Shown in pieces: positions 33,130 through 42,212 of a stretch of 64,000 nucleotides of DNA. Under the pieces are notes generated by a model, which was not told where the DNA came from, did no database searches, and saw only the letters and a list, made by a program, of their open reading frames with translations. The position numbers and the translations under genes are program-made. Each line of letters starts with the position of its first letter. Position 1 is the first letter of the stretch. The DNA lies in NCBI RefSeq assembly GCF_014842995.1, contig NZ_JACYXL010000003.1, forward strand, positions 529,055 to 593,054. The letters are read 5' to 3'. This DNA is from Rhodanobacter sp. 7MK24 (lineage in GTDB: Bacteria > Pseudomonadota > Gammaproteobacteria > Xanthomonadales > Rhodanobacteraceae).

Positions 33130-34500
33130 ATGAAGCCCGCCTCCCTCTCCGCCCGCGTCACCGTGCTGCTGGCCATCGTCTGCCTGCTGGTGCTGGGCGG
33201 CGGCGCAAAGCTGATGGACTGGCGCATCGACCATGAGCTGTCCAGCCGCTTCCACCAGAACCTGCTCGACCAGGCCCGCGCGCTCGGCAGCATGCTCGCC
33301 CAGGAACAGGCCGCGCCTTCCGGCCACGTCGTCGCCGGCCCGGCAGGCGACGATGCCTGGTACGAACTCCGCTGCGACGGTACCCCACCGCAACGCAGTG
33401 ACCCGCCACCGCCAGCCGTGCCGCAGGGCTGGCCCGACAACGTGGATGCGAAGCCACGCTACGCACGGCTCGGCCACCACCAGCACCATCTGGACACGGT
33501 GCGACTGAGCTTCGCCCGTCCCGGCAGCACCGCGCCCGGCACCTGTCGCCTGCTGTTCGTACAGGACCGCCACTCGCTCGACGAACTGATGCTGGCGTTC
33601 GACTGGATCCTCGCACTGGGCCCGCTGCTCGCCGCCGCCATCGCCCTGATCGCCGTGCCGCTGGTGGTACGCCGCGGCCTGCGCCCGATGAGTGCACTGG
33701 TGGATCACATGGGACGCATCGGCCCGCAGGCCCCAGGACAGCGCCTTGCGCCCATCGGCCTCAAGGAACTCGACCCGCTGGTGGCGCGCTTCAACGATGT
33801 GTTGGCGCGCATGGACGACGGCCTTGCACGCGAGCGCCAGTTCGCCAGCGGCCTTGCCCATGAAACACGCACGCGTCTCGCCGAGCTGCGTGCGCTGGCC
33901 GAGGTGGAGGCGCGCTACCCCAGCGGCCGCAGCCTGCCTGATCTGCTGGCGGAGATCGGCAGCATCGGCGCGGAGCTGGAAGCCACCGTCACCGCCCTGC
34001 TCCTGCTCACGCGCCTGCAGTCCGGGCTGGAGCAGCCGCAGTGGCAACAACTGTCGCTGGCACCCTGGCTGGAGCGCCAGCTGCAACGTCAGCACGCAAC
34101 GGTCGCCGCGCGCGGCATCGCGCTGGTGATCAAGGGGACGGCGCCGGCCGAACTGCATACCGATCCCGCCCTGCTGGAGGTGATCGTCGGCAACCTGCTG
34201 GGCAACGCCTGCGCCTACGCTCCCGAAAGCGACACCGTGCGGCTCAGCATCAGCGAACGCGGCCTCGCCATCGACAACGCCGCGTTCGGCCTCACCGACG
34301 CCGACCTCGCCAGCTTCGGCCAACGCTTCTGGCGCAAACAGCTGCCCCATGCAGGGCACGCCGGGCTCGGCCTGGCGCTCACCGCCGCCGCCGCACGCGC
34401 GCTGGGCATGGCACTGGACTTCCGCCTCGATCCGCAACAACGCCTGCATGCCACACTCGATTGGCAGGCAGCCGTCATCCGGGAAACGACCACGCCATGA
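33130..34500 (+). CDS. Sensor histidine kinase
   Basis: The 456-residue protein has two transmembrane helices (SARVTVLLAIVCLLVLGGGAK at the N-terminus; LALGPLLAAAIALIAVPLVV near residue 165) enclosing a periplasmic sensor of about 130 residues. A HAMP-like linker, a phosphoacceptor helix and an ATPase domain follow. H244 lies in LAHETRTRLAELR, a divergent H-box (usually HELRTPL). The N-box NLLGNACAYAP and the glycine-rich HAGLGLALTAAAA are visible, but the usual D-x-G-x-G box reads DNAAFG. It partners the response regulator upstream despite the repeat block between them. Its stop overlaps the next start by ATGA. Confidence 0.9.
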   Translation: MKPASLSARVTVLLAIVCLLVLGGGAKLMDWRIDHELSSRFHQNLLDQARALGSMLAQEQAAPSGHVVAGPAGDDAWYELRCDGTPPQRSDPPPPAVPQGWPDNVDAKPRYARLGHHQHHLDTVRLSFARPGSTAPGTCRLLFVQDRHSLDELMLAFDWILALGPLLAAAIALIAVPLVVRRGLRPMSALVDHMGRIGPQAPGQRLAPIGLKELDPLVARFNDVLARMDDGLARERQFASGLAHETRTRLAELRALAEVEARYPSGRSLPDLLAEIGSIGAELEATVTALLLLTRLQSGLEQPQWQQLSLAPWLERQLQRQHATVAARGIALVIKGTAPAELHTDPALLEVIVGNLLGNACAYAPESDTVRLSISERGLAIDNAAFGLTDADLASFGQRFWRKQLPHAGHAGLGLALTAAAARALGMALDFRLDPQQRLHATLDWQAAVIRETTTP

Positions 34501-35195
34501 GCGACACGCCCACACCCATCCTGCTCGCCTGGAGCGGCGGCAAGGATTGCCTGATGGCCCTGCAGCGCCTGCGTACCGATCCTCGCTGGGAGGTGGTCGC
34601 CCTGCTCACCACGATCAACCGCAACTATCAGCGCATCGCCATGCATGGCGTGCGGTACGACGTGCTGCAGGCGCAGGTGGCCGCGCTGGGCCTGCCGCTG
34701 GTGGAAGTGCTGCTGGATTGGCCGGGCAGCAACGAATCCTACGAAGCCGCCCACGCACAGGCACTGGCCGAGGCACGCATGCGCTGGCCCGGCATCCGCC
34801 ATTGCGCCTTCGGCGACCTGTTCCTGGAAGACGTGCGCGACTATCGCGTGCGCCAGCTCGGCCGGGACAACTGGCGTGCGGTGTTCCCGCTGTGGGGCGA
34901 GGACACCGCTGCGCTGTCGCGCCGTTTCGTGGCCGAGGGACACCGCGCCATGTTGTGCTGCGTGGATACGCAACAGCTCGACGCCGCGTTCAGCGGCCGC
35001 GCCTACGACGCCAGCCTGCTCGACGCGCTGCCCGCCGGCGTCGACCCCTGCGGCGAGCGCGGCGAGTTCCACACTCTGAGCTGGGGCGGCCCGCTGTTCC
35101 GCCAGCCGGTCAGGCTCAAGCGCGGCGAATCCGTGCTGCGCGACGGCCGCTTCCAGTTCACCGACTTCCTGCTCGACGATGACGCGCAAGGCTAG
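34497..35195 (+). CDS. Dph6-like ATP pyrophosphatase (adenine nucleotide alpha hydrolase)
   Basis: The 232-residue protein begins LLAWSGGKDCLMALQRL, the PP-loop (SGGKD) of N-type ATP pyrophosphatases, and continues with NRNYQRIAMHGVRYDVLQAQ, FGDLFLEDVRDYR, FPLWGEDTAALSRRF and GERGEFHTL. This is the pattern of the Dph6/diphthine-ammonia ligase family. Bacteria lack diphthamide, so bacterial members have another, unassigned role: an ATP-dependent amidation or a related adenylation. Coupling to the kinase (ATGA) and overlap with the MUG-type gene put it in the same transcript. Confidence 0.85.
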   Translation: MSDTPTPILLAWSGGKDCLMALQRLRTDPRWEVVALLTTINRNYQRIAMHGVRYDVLQAQVAALGLPLVEVLLDWPGSNESYEAAHAQALAEARMRWPGIRHCAFGDLFLEDVRDYRVRQLGRDNWRAVFPLWGEDTAALSRRFVAEGHRAMLCCVDTQQLDAAFSGRAYDASLLDALPAGVDPCGERGEFHTLSWGGPLFRQPVRLKRGESVLRDGRFQFTDFLLDDDAQG

Positions 35196-35718
35196 GAGCT
35201 TGTCTCTACACGTCCTGCCCGACGCGCTGCAGCCCGGTCTCGCGCTGGTGTTCTGCGGTACCGCGGCCGGCAAGCGCTCCGCCGCCGAAGGCGCCTACTA
35301 CGCGCATCCGGGCAACCTGTTCTGGCGTGCGCTGCACGAAGCCGGCATCACCGCACGCCTGCTTGCTCCCGCGGAGTTCCCTCTGCTGCCGCAATTCGGC
35401 ATCGGCCTCACCGATCTCGCCAAGCGCCACAGCGGCAACGACGACGAACTGCCGCCCGGGGCGTTCGACGTGCCGGCGTTGCGCGCGAAGATGGAACGCT
35501 ATGCGCCTAGGGTGATCGCCTTCACCAGCAAGAACGCGGCACGCGCCGCATTGGGGCACGCCGTTTCGTATGGCCTGCAGGACGAGTGCATTGGCACGAC
35601 AAGCGTGTTCGTGCTGCCCTCACCCTCAGGACAGGCGCGAGGACATTGGGACATCGAGCCCTGGCGCGCGCTGGCCGCGCTCGTCTCCCTCTCCCCTCCG
35701 GAAAAAGGGATGGAATGA
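35179..35718 (+). CDS. Mismatch-specific uracil/thymine DNA glycosylase (MUG family)
   Basis: The 179-residue protein has the MUG/TDG signature: LVFCGTAAGKRSAAEGAYYAHPGNLFW, read as two motifs (GTAAGKRSA, then HPGNLFW), the water-activating/base-binding region, and VLPSPSGQARGHW near the C-terminus, which contacts DNA. The enzyme excises uracil or ethenocytosine mispaired with guanine. It overlaps the Dph6-like gene by 17 bases. The N-terminal extension is short; ATG 35179 has no strong ribosome binding site because it lies within the upstream gene, so translational coupling is likely. Confidence 0.88.
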   Translation: MTRKARSLSLHVLPDALQPGLALVFCGTAAGKRSAAEGAYYAHPGNLFWRALHEAGITARLLAPAEFPLLPQFGIGLTDLAKRHSGNDDELPPGAFDVPALRAKMERYAPRVIAFTSKNAARAALGHAVSYGLQDECIGTTSVFVLPSPSGQARGHWDIEPWRALAALVSLSPPEKGME

Positions 35719-35949
35719 GGACAGGTGGCTCGCGACAAGTTTTCACTTTCGCAACTTGGCTCGCCTGCGGCGGGCTTTCGATCGCCTGCCGCGGTGTAAC
35801 CCATGTCCTGGCACACCTGTTACCAATGTCTCCGGTCCATACAGCCGCGCAGAGAAAAGGCCGCGACAGCGGCTCGAAATCGCTTTGAACCTTGCGAAAA
35901 CATCAACCGATAAGAAAGCCCTAAGCGCCTCCCTGCAATCATATGCAGC

Positions 35950-37335
35950 ATGATTTCCGACGTGCGCCCACGCCCATTTCTTCGCGCTGCCCTGCTCGCC
36001 ACGGCAGCTCTGCTGTGCAGCTGCGCCACCTATCACCCACTGCCCTTGGGCAACGGCGAGGGTGCCGCCAGTGCCACGCAACTCAGCGTGCCGGCCAACA
36101 CGATGCCCGTGCCGGAACTGGCGACGCATCGTTTCGATCCGGCCGATGGCCTCGACGTCACCGAGGTGGCGATGCTGGCGGTGGCGAACAATCCAGACCT
36201 CAAGACGCAGCGCGATGGACTCGGCATCGCGCGCGCGCAGGCTTTCGCCGCGGGCCTGCTGCCCGATCCGCAATTGAGCTTCGGCGAGGATCTGCCGCAT
36301 GGCGATGGCGGCGAAAGCGGTGTCACCAGAGCCTACAGCCTCGGTATCGCCGAGGACGTCAGTTCCATCCTGCTGCGTTCCTCGCGCAAGCACGCGGCAA
36401 ATGCGCAGGCCGAGCAGGTGAACCTCGACCTGCTGTGGGCGGAATGGCAGACCATCGCACAGGCGCGGCTGTTGTTCGAGCAAGTGCAGAATCTGCGCAC
36501 GCAGCAGGCCGAACTCGATGCCGAGCAGCAGGCGTTGGCGCCAGTGGACCAGGCGGTGCAGGCCGCCGTGCGTGCCGGCAACCTGAGTTACGACGGCGCC
36601 AGCGCAGGGCTCAATGCGATGGCCGACGCGCGCAAGCAGGCGTCCGACAACGCAGTGGCCTTGCACCAGGCGGAAAGCGACCTGCGCCAGTTGCTTGGCC
36701 TTGCGCCCAACGCCCCGTTGGACCTGGTAGGCCAGCCATATCGCGCCGATCCGGATGACGCGCAGTTGCAAGAGGCATTGGTCGACCTGCCCAAGCACCG
36801 TCCCGACCTGCTCGCGCTGCAAGCCGGCTACCGCGCGCAGGAGGCCACCTTGCGCGGCGCCATCCTCGCGCAATTCCCCGCGATCAGCGTGGGCCTCAAC
36901 AACGCTCGCGACAATACCGGCATCAAGTCCAACGGCTTCAGCATCAACCTCAGCCTGCCGCTGTTCGACCGCAACCGCGGCAACATCGCCATCGAGAAAG
37001 CCACGCGCCAGCAGTTGAAGGACGACTACGATGCGCGCCTGCTTGCCACACGCGGCGACATGCGCCGTCTTGCCGCCGACCTGCGTACGCTGGATGCGCA
37101 GCAACAGGCGCAGGCCGTGCATGCAAAGCAGCTCGATGCCGCGCGCGACGCCGCGCAGCAGGCTTGGCAGAAAGGCCTGATCGACTGGCCGACGTATCTT
37201 TCGATACGCGCCAACGCACTCGCCGCCGACACCGACCTGATCGCGGTGCGGCAATCGCGCTCCGCCACGGCCATCGCGCTGGAAGCCCTGCTGGGCCGTA
37301 CGGATTTCGTCATGCAACGGACACCCAGACAATGA
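35950..37335 (+). CDS. TolC-family outer membrane efflux lipoprotein
   Basis: The 461-residue protein is a NodT/OprM-type outer membrane factor. It has a lipobox (AALLCSC, residue about 25), then paired coiled-coil helices with HNNPDLKTQRDGL-like spacing (ANNPDLKTQRDGLGIARAQA, and the second repeat LPKHRPDLLALQAGYRAQEA) that build the trimeric channel. The central region is Gln/Ala-rich with long helices. The stop overlaps the adaptor start by ATGA. It is the first gene of a three-gene tripartite pump. Confidence 0.88.
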   Translation: MISDVRPRPFLRAALLATAALLCSCATYHPLPLGNGEGAASATQLSVPANTMPVPELATHRFDPADGLDVTEVAMLAVANNPDLKTQRDGLGIARAQAFAAGLLPDPQLSFGEDLPHGDGGESGVTRAYSLGIAEDVSSILLRSSRKHAANAQAEQVNLDLLWAEWQTIAQARLLFEQVQNLRTQQAELDAEQQALAPVDQAVQAAVRAGNLSYDGASAGLNAMADARKQASDNAVALHQAESDLRQLLGLAPNAPLDLVGQPYRADPDDAQLQEALVDLPKHRPDLLALQAGYRAQEATLRGAILAQFPAISVGLNNARDNTGIKSNGFSINLSLPLFDRNRGNIAIEKATRQQLKDDYDARLLATRGDMRRLAADLRTLDAQQQAQAVHAKQLDAARDAAQQAWQKGLIDWPTYLSIRANALAADTDLIAVRQSRSATAIALEALLGRTDFVMQRTPRQ

Positions 37336-38450
37336 ATCGATCCCTGTTCGTACGCTGTGCTGCGCTGGCCGCCACAGCCCTGCTGCTGGTTGCCTGCGGC
37401 GGCAAGGGAAGCGACGACGATCAATCCGGCGACGCCAAGGGCGTGGCACTGGTCACCACCGTGATGCCGGCGCAGCAGCGCTTCCACGACAGCGTGGAGG
37501 CCTGGGGCAGTGCAGTGGCCGACCCGCACCACGCACGTACCATCAGCCTCGCGCACGGCGGCCAGGTGATCGCGTTGAAGGTCAGCGCGGGACAGACGGT
37601 GAAGCGCGGCGACGCGCTGCTGACGATTGCGCCCGATCCGGTCGCGCGCAGCGCCTATCAGCAGGCGCAGGGCGCGCTGACCCTGGCCGGCAGCGAATTG
37701 CGGCGCACCGAACAGATGGCGGCACAGCACCTGGCCACGCAGTCGCAGGTCGCCACCGCGCGCAAAGCGTTGTCCGACGCGCAATCCGCCCTGGAAGCGC
37801 AGCAGGCGCTGGGCGGCGGTACTGCGCAGGAAACTGTCGCGGCGCCGGACGACGGCGTGGTGGCCGCCGTGTCGGTGGCGCTGGGCGACCGCTTCGCCGC
37901 GAACGCGCCGCTGCTGAACTTCATGCCCGCGCACGCGCTGGTCGCCGAACTGGGCGTGCAACCCGACGCCGGCGCGCTACTCCACGCGGGCATGCCTGTG
38001 CAGTTGCACGGCGTGTACGGCGACGGCAAGCCGTTCGCGGGCAAGCTGACGATGGTGGGCAGCGCGATCGATCCGCAGACTCATCTGCTGCCCGTGCAGG
38101 CGGAAATCGCCGCCAGCGGCCATGCGGCGCTGGTGGCCGGTGTGGCGCTGGCCGCCACGATCCAGAGCGACGACTACACCGCATGGGCCGTGCCGCGCGC
38201 CGCCGTGCTGAACGACGAGCAGGGCGACTATCTGTTCCAGCTCGACCACGACAAGGCGCATCGCGTGGACGTGCAGCTGCGCCAACCGGAAGGCGATACC
38301 GTGGGCGTGCTGGGCAAGCTCGACGCAAGGCTTCCGGTGATCGTGCAGGGCGCCTACGAAATCGACGACGGCTCGGCGGTGCGCACGGGCGACAGCAAGG
38401 CCGACGACGACCAGACAGGCGACAAGGCCGGCAGCGAGAGCAAACCGTGA
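37332..38450 (+). CDS. RND efflux pump periplasmic adaptor (membrane fusion protein)
   Basis: The 372-residue protein is a lipoprotein (LLLVACGGKG lipobox) of the HlyD/AcrA class. A lipoyl half-domain (AHGGQVIALKVSAGQTVKRGDALLTI) is followed by a coiled-coil hairpin of about 60 residues (SAYQQAQGALTLAGSELRRTEQ, ATARKALSDAQSALEAQQ), the second lipoyl half (TVAAPDDGVVAAVSVALGDRF), a beta-barrel and a membrane-proximal domain. It connects the inner-membrane pump with the outer-membrane channel. The C-terminus is acidic and rich in Asp, Lys and Ser. ATGA overlap with the upstream channel gene and GTGA with the pump gene. Confidence 0.92.
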   Translation: MNRSLFVRCAALAATALLLVACGGKGSDDDQSGDAKGVALVTTVMPAQQRFHDSVEAWGSAVADPHHARTISLAHGGQVIALKVSAGQTVKRGDALLTIAPDPVARSAYQQAQGALTLAGSELRRTEQMAAQHLATQSQVATARKALSDAQSALEAQQALGGGTAQETVAAPDDGVVAAVSVALGDRFAANAPLLNFMPAHALVAELGVQPDAGALLHAGMPVQLHGVYGDGKPFAGKLTMVGSAIDPQTHLLPVQAEIAASGHAALVAGVALAATIQSDDYTAWAVPRAAVLNDEQGDYLFQLDHDKAHRVDVQLRQPEGDTVGVLGKLDARLPVIVQGAYEIDDGSAVRTGDSKADDDQTGDKAGSESKP

Positions 38451-41400
38451 TCGCCACGCCATCGACGATCACCGACTGGATGCACCGGCATCGCCGCTCG
38501 CTGTTGTTCCTCGCCTTCGTCCTCGCCATCGGCGGCATCCTCGGCGCGTTCAATCTGCCGGTATCGCTGTTCCCCGACGTGTCGTTCCCGCGCGTACGCG
38601 TGACGCTGGATACCGGCGACCAGCCCGCCGATCAGATGGTGGCGATGGTCACGCGGCCGGTCGAGGAAGCGATCCGCCAGGTGCGCGGCGTGCGCGAGTT
38701 GCGTTCCACCACCAGTCGCGGCAGCGCCGAGATCAACATCGGTTTCGACTGGGGCGCAGACATGGGCCGCGCCCTGCTCGACGTCGACGCCGCCGTCGGC
38801 GAAGCGCTGCCGCACCTGCCGCCCGGCGTGGACGTGCAGGCGATCCGGCTCGATCCCACCGTCTTCCCCATCCTTGCCTACAGCCTGCGCTCCGACACGC
38901 TAACGCCCGCGCAATTGCACGACATTGCCGAATACCAGCTGCGCCCGCTGCTCTCCGGCGTCGCCGGCGTCGCGCAGGTGGACGTGCAGGGTGGCGAAGT
39001 CGCGGAGTTCCATGTGGATGTGGATGCGGCGAAGCTGCGCGCGCAAGGCCTCGCGCTCACCGACGTGGAGCACGCGGTGGCGAACGCCGCCACCATCCAA
39101 TCGATGGGCCGCCTGCAGGACCATTACAAGCTGTACCTGCTGCTGGCCGACAACCAGCCCGCCACCATCAAGGCGCTTGGCGACATCGTGCTGCGCGCCG
39201 ACGCGCACGGCCTGCTGCGCCTGGCCGACGTGGCCACGGTAGTCATGGGTCACGAGCCGCAGTGGGTACGCACCACCGCCGACGGCCACGATGCCGTGTT
39301 GATGCAGGTATTCCAGCAGCCCGACGGCAACAGCGTACAGATCGCCAACGACGTGAAGCAGCGGCTGGCCGAGTACCAACGGCAGGCGCCGAAGGGCCTG
39401 CACATCGCCAACTGGTACGACCAGACGCAACTGGTGCTGGGCGCGGCCGGCAGCGTGCGCGACGCGATCCTGATCGGCATCGTTCTGGCGGCCCTGGTGC
39501 TGTTCGTGTTCCTGCGCAACGTGCGGGTGATCCTGGTCGCGCTGATCGTGGTACCGGCCACGCTGGCGGTCACCGTGCTGCTGCTGACCGTGCTGCACAT
39601 GAGCTTCAACATGATGACGCTGGGCGGCATGGCCGCCGCGGTGGGCCTGCTGATCGACGATGTGATCGTGATGCTGGAACACATCATGCGCCGGCTGCGC
39701 GACGGCGGCGCCGGCGAAGTGCGCGAACGCATCGCGGGCGCGGCGCTGGAATTCACCCGCCCGCTCACCGGTTCCAGCGCCGCCACGGCAGTGATCTTCC
39801 TGCCGCTGGCTTTCCTGAGCGGCGTCACCGGCGCGTTCTTCAAGGCGCTGTCGCTGACCATGGCCAGCGCGCTGGTGATCTCCTACCTGCTCACCTGGGT
39901 GGCGGTGCCGCTGCTGGCCGAATGGCTGATCGACGAACGCCATGCCGCGGAACATCCGCCAGGCCGCTTCTCGCAACGCATGCTCGCCGGCTACGAACGT
40001 ACGCTGGGCCGTCTGCTGCAGCGCCCGGCGCTGGTGCTGATCGGCGTGATCCCGTTGCTGCTGGCTGGCGCGCTGGCGTACCGGCAAGTCGGCAGCGGCT
40101 TCATGCCGCAGATGGACGAAGGCGGTTTCACACTGGACTATCTCTCGCCGCCCGGCACCTCGCTGGACGAGACGGATCGCCTGCTGCAACAGGTGGAAAA
40201 AATCATCCGCGCCAACCCCTACGTGGACACCTATTCGCGGCGCACCGGCCTGCAGCTCGGCGGCGGGCTCACCGAGGCGAATACGGGCGACTTCTTCGTG
40301 CGCCTGAAGAACGGCTCCCGCCCCGCCACTGCCGACGTGATGGAGCAGATCCGCCAGCAGGTCGCGGCACGGGTGCCGGGCCTCGACGTGGACGTCGCGC
40401 AGCTGATGGAAGACCTGATCGGCGACCTCACCGAAGTGCCGCAGCCCATCGAGATCATGCTCTACGGCGACGACGAGACGCAGCTGGACGACACCGCGAA
40501 GAAGGTGGCCGCCGCCATCGGCAAGGTCGATGGCATCGCCGAAGTGCACAACGGCATCAATCCCGCAGGCGACGCGCTGGACGTGCGCGTGGATCCGGCA
40601 AAGGCCGGTCTGCTCGGCCTCGATCCGGCGACGGTGGCGCAGCAGGTGTCGGACGCGATGGGCGGCAACGTGGCGGCGCAGCTGCCGCAGGGACCGAAGA
40701 TGCTCGGTGTGCGCGTATGGCTGCCGCCTGCCTCGCGCGCGCAGGTGGAACAGCTCGCCACGCTGCCGATACGCGCAGGCGACGGCCACGTCGTCCCGTT
40801 GTCCGAACTCGCCACCATCCGCGCGGTGCAGGGCCAGCCGGAAATCAACCGCGACAATCTCAAGCGCATGATCGCCGTGACTGCGCGCATCGTGGGCCGC
40901 GACCTAGGCTCCACCGCCAACGACGTGAAACAGGTACTGGCCAAACCGGGCCTGCTTCCACCCGGCATGTACCACGAGCTGGGCGGCCTCTACGCGCAGC
41001 AGCAGACCGCCTTCCACGACCTGCGCCTGGTGATGCTGGCGGCCATCGCGCTGGTGTTCGCGCTGTTGCTGTTCCTGTACGAGAGCTTCCGTGTCGCGCT
41101 GGCGATCATGGTGGCGCCGTTGCTGGCGCTGGCGGCGGTGTTCGTGGGGCTGTGGATCACCGGTATCGAACTCAACATCTCGGCAATGATGGGCATGACG
41201 ATGATCGTGGGCATCGTCACCGAGCTGGCGATCTTCTACTTCACCGAATTGCGCGAAGCCGAGCAAGACATGTCGCTGCACGAAGCGTTGCGTCACGCCG
41301 GCCACCACCGCATGCGGCCGATCCTGATGTCCACCATCGCCGCCATCCTCACCTTGCTGCCGCTGGCGCTCGCCATCGGCGAAGGCTCGCAGATGCAGCA

Positions 41401-41518
41401 ACCACTGGCGGTGGCGATCATCGCCGGCATGCTGGTGCAGGTGCCGCTGGTATTGCTGGTGCTGCCGGTGGTTTACTCGGTGCTGCGCAAACCGTCGAAG
41501 AGCGCAGACCACCCATAG
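38447..41518 (+). CDS. RND-family efflux transporter, GTG start
   Basis: The 1023-residue inner-membrane protein has the RND fold: a first helix LLFLAFVLAIGGILGAFNLPVSLFPDV, large periplasmic porter loops, and six helices after each loop. Motif D in helix 4, GLLIDDVIVMLEHIMRR, has the paired aspartates used for proton relay, and the helix 10-11 region ends in TIAAILTLLPLALAIGEG. Together with the adaptor and TolC-like genes it forms a complete tripartite pump. The substrate is unclear: DD in helix 4 favours HAE-1 (organic compounds) over heavy-metal (CzcA/CusA) members. The GTG at 38447 overlaps the adaptor TGA. The open frame extends further upstream only inside the adaptor gene. Confidence 0.92.
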   Translation: MIATPSTITDWMHRHRRSLLFLAFVLAIGGILGAFNLPVSLFPDVSFPRVRVTLDTGDQPADQMVAMVTRPVEEAIRQVRGVRELRSTTSRGSAEINIGFDWGADMGRALLDVDAAVGEALPHLPPGVDVQAIRLDPTVFPILAYSLRSDTLTPAQLHDIAEYQLRPLLSGVAGVAQVDVQGGEVAEFHVDVDAAKLRAQGLALTDVEHAVANAATIQSMGRLQDHYKLYLLLADNQPATIKALGDIVLRADAHGLLRLADVATVVMGHEPQWVRTTADGHDAVLMQVFQQPDGNSVQIANDVKQRLAEYQRQAPKGLHIANWYDQTQLVLGAAGSVRDAILIGIVLAALVLFVFLRNVRVILVALIVVPATLAVTVLLLTVLHMSFNMMTLGGMAAAVGLLIDDVIVMLEHIMRRLRDGGAGEVRERIAGAALEFTRPLTGSSAATAVIFLPLAFLSGVTGAFFKALSLTMASALVISYLLTWVAVPLLAEWLIDERHAAEHPPGRFSQRMLAGYERTLGRLLQRPALVLIGVIPLLLAGALAYRQVGSGFMPQMDEGGFTLDYLSPPGTSLDETDRLLQQVEKIIRANPYVDTYSRRTGLQLGGGLTEANTGDFFVRLKNGSRPATADVMEQIRQQVAARVPGLDVDVAQLMEDLIGDLTEVPQPIEIMLYGDDETQLDDTAKKVAAAIGKVDGIAEVHNGINPAGDALDVRVDPAKAGLLGLDPATVAQQVSDAMGGNVAAQLPQGPKMLGVRVWLPPASRAQVEQLATLPIRAGDGHVVPLSELATIRAVQGQPEINRDNLKRMIAVTARIVGRDLGSTANDVKQVLAKPGLLPPGMYHELGGLYAQQQTAFHDLRLVMLAAIALVFALLLFLYESFRVALAIMVAPLLALAAVFVGLWITGIELNISAMMGMTMIVGIVTELAIFYFTELREAEQDMSLHEALRHAGHHRMRPILMSTIAAILTLLPLALAIGEGSQMQQPLAVAIIAGMLVQVPLVLLVLPVVYSVLRKPSKSADHP

Positions 41519-41546
41519 GCAATACCTGTTTTGCGGGAGCCCCGCG

Positions 41547-42200
41547 ATGACCATCACGATTACCGCCTTTGAACGCTCGCCCGATGGCGGCAAGGGACTG
41601 GCGCGCGACACGCGCGTCCGCTGGGCGCTCGAGGAAACGGGCCTGCCCTACGAAGTCCGCTTTGTTTCGTTCGGTGCGATGAAGGAGCCCGCGCATCGGC
41701 GCCTGCATCCCTTCGGCCAGATCCCGACCTACGAGGAAGGCGATCTCGCCCTGTTCGAAACCGGTGCGATCGTGTTCCACATCGCCGAACGCCATGCGGG
41801 CCTACTGCCGGACAATGCCGATGCCAGGGCGCGCGCGGTCATGTGGATGTTCGCCGCGCTCAACACCGTGGAGCCGCCCATCCTCGACCTGCAAACCGCC
41901 AAGTTCATGGAGGGCGACAAGCCCTGGGCCGCGGAGCGCCTGCCGCTCGTCAAGGATCGCATCCGCCACCGGCTGCGCGAGCTCTCCGTTCGCCTTGGCG
42001 ATGCCGACTGGCTCGACGGCGCGTTCAGCGCAGGCGACCTCATGATGGTGTCGGTGCTGCTCAGGACGAGATCCTCGGGCATCCTGGACGAATTCCCGGA
42101 CCTAGCCGCCTATGTGGCCCGCGGCGAAGCACGCCCCGCGTACAAACGGGCGTTCGCCGCCCAACTCGCAATCAACGCAAGCCCACCTCCCGCAGGCTGA
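41547..42200 (+). CDS. Glutathione S-transferase
   Basis: The 217-residue protein has a thioredoxin-like N-terminal domain (RWALEETGLPYEVRFVSFG, HPFGQIPTYEEGDLALFETGAIVFHIAE) with the cis-proline before the ES-type glutathione contact (here ET). An all-helical C-terminal domain with FSAGDLMMVSVLLR follows. It conjugates glutathione to electrophiles in the cytoplasm. GGGAG lies upstream of ATG 41547. It may be co-transcribed with the efflux pump (28-bp gap), which would suit a detoxification role. Confidence 0.9.
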   Translation: MTITITAFERSPDGGKGLARDTRVRWALEETGLPYEVRFVSFGAMKEPAHRRLHPFGQIPTYEEGDLALFETGAIVFHIAERHAGLLPDNADARARAVMWMFAALNTVEPPILDLQTAKFMEGDKPWAAERLPLVKDRIRHRLRELSVRLGDADWLDGAFSAGDLMMVSVLLRTRSSGILDEFPDLAAYVARGEARPAYKRAFAAQLAINASPPPAG

Positions 42201-42212
42201 CCGGGTTCGACC

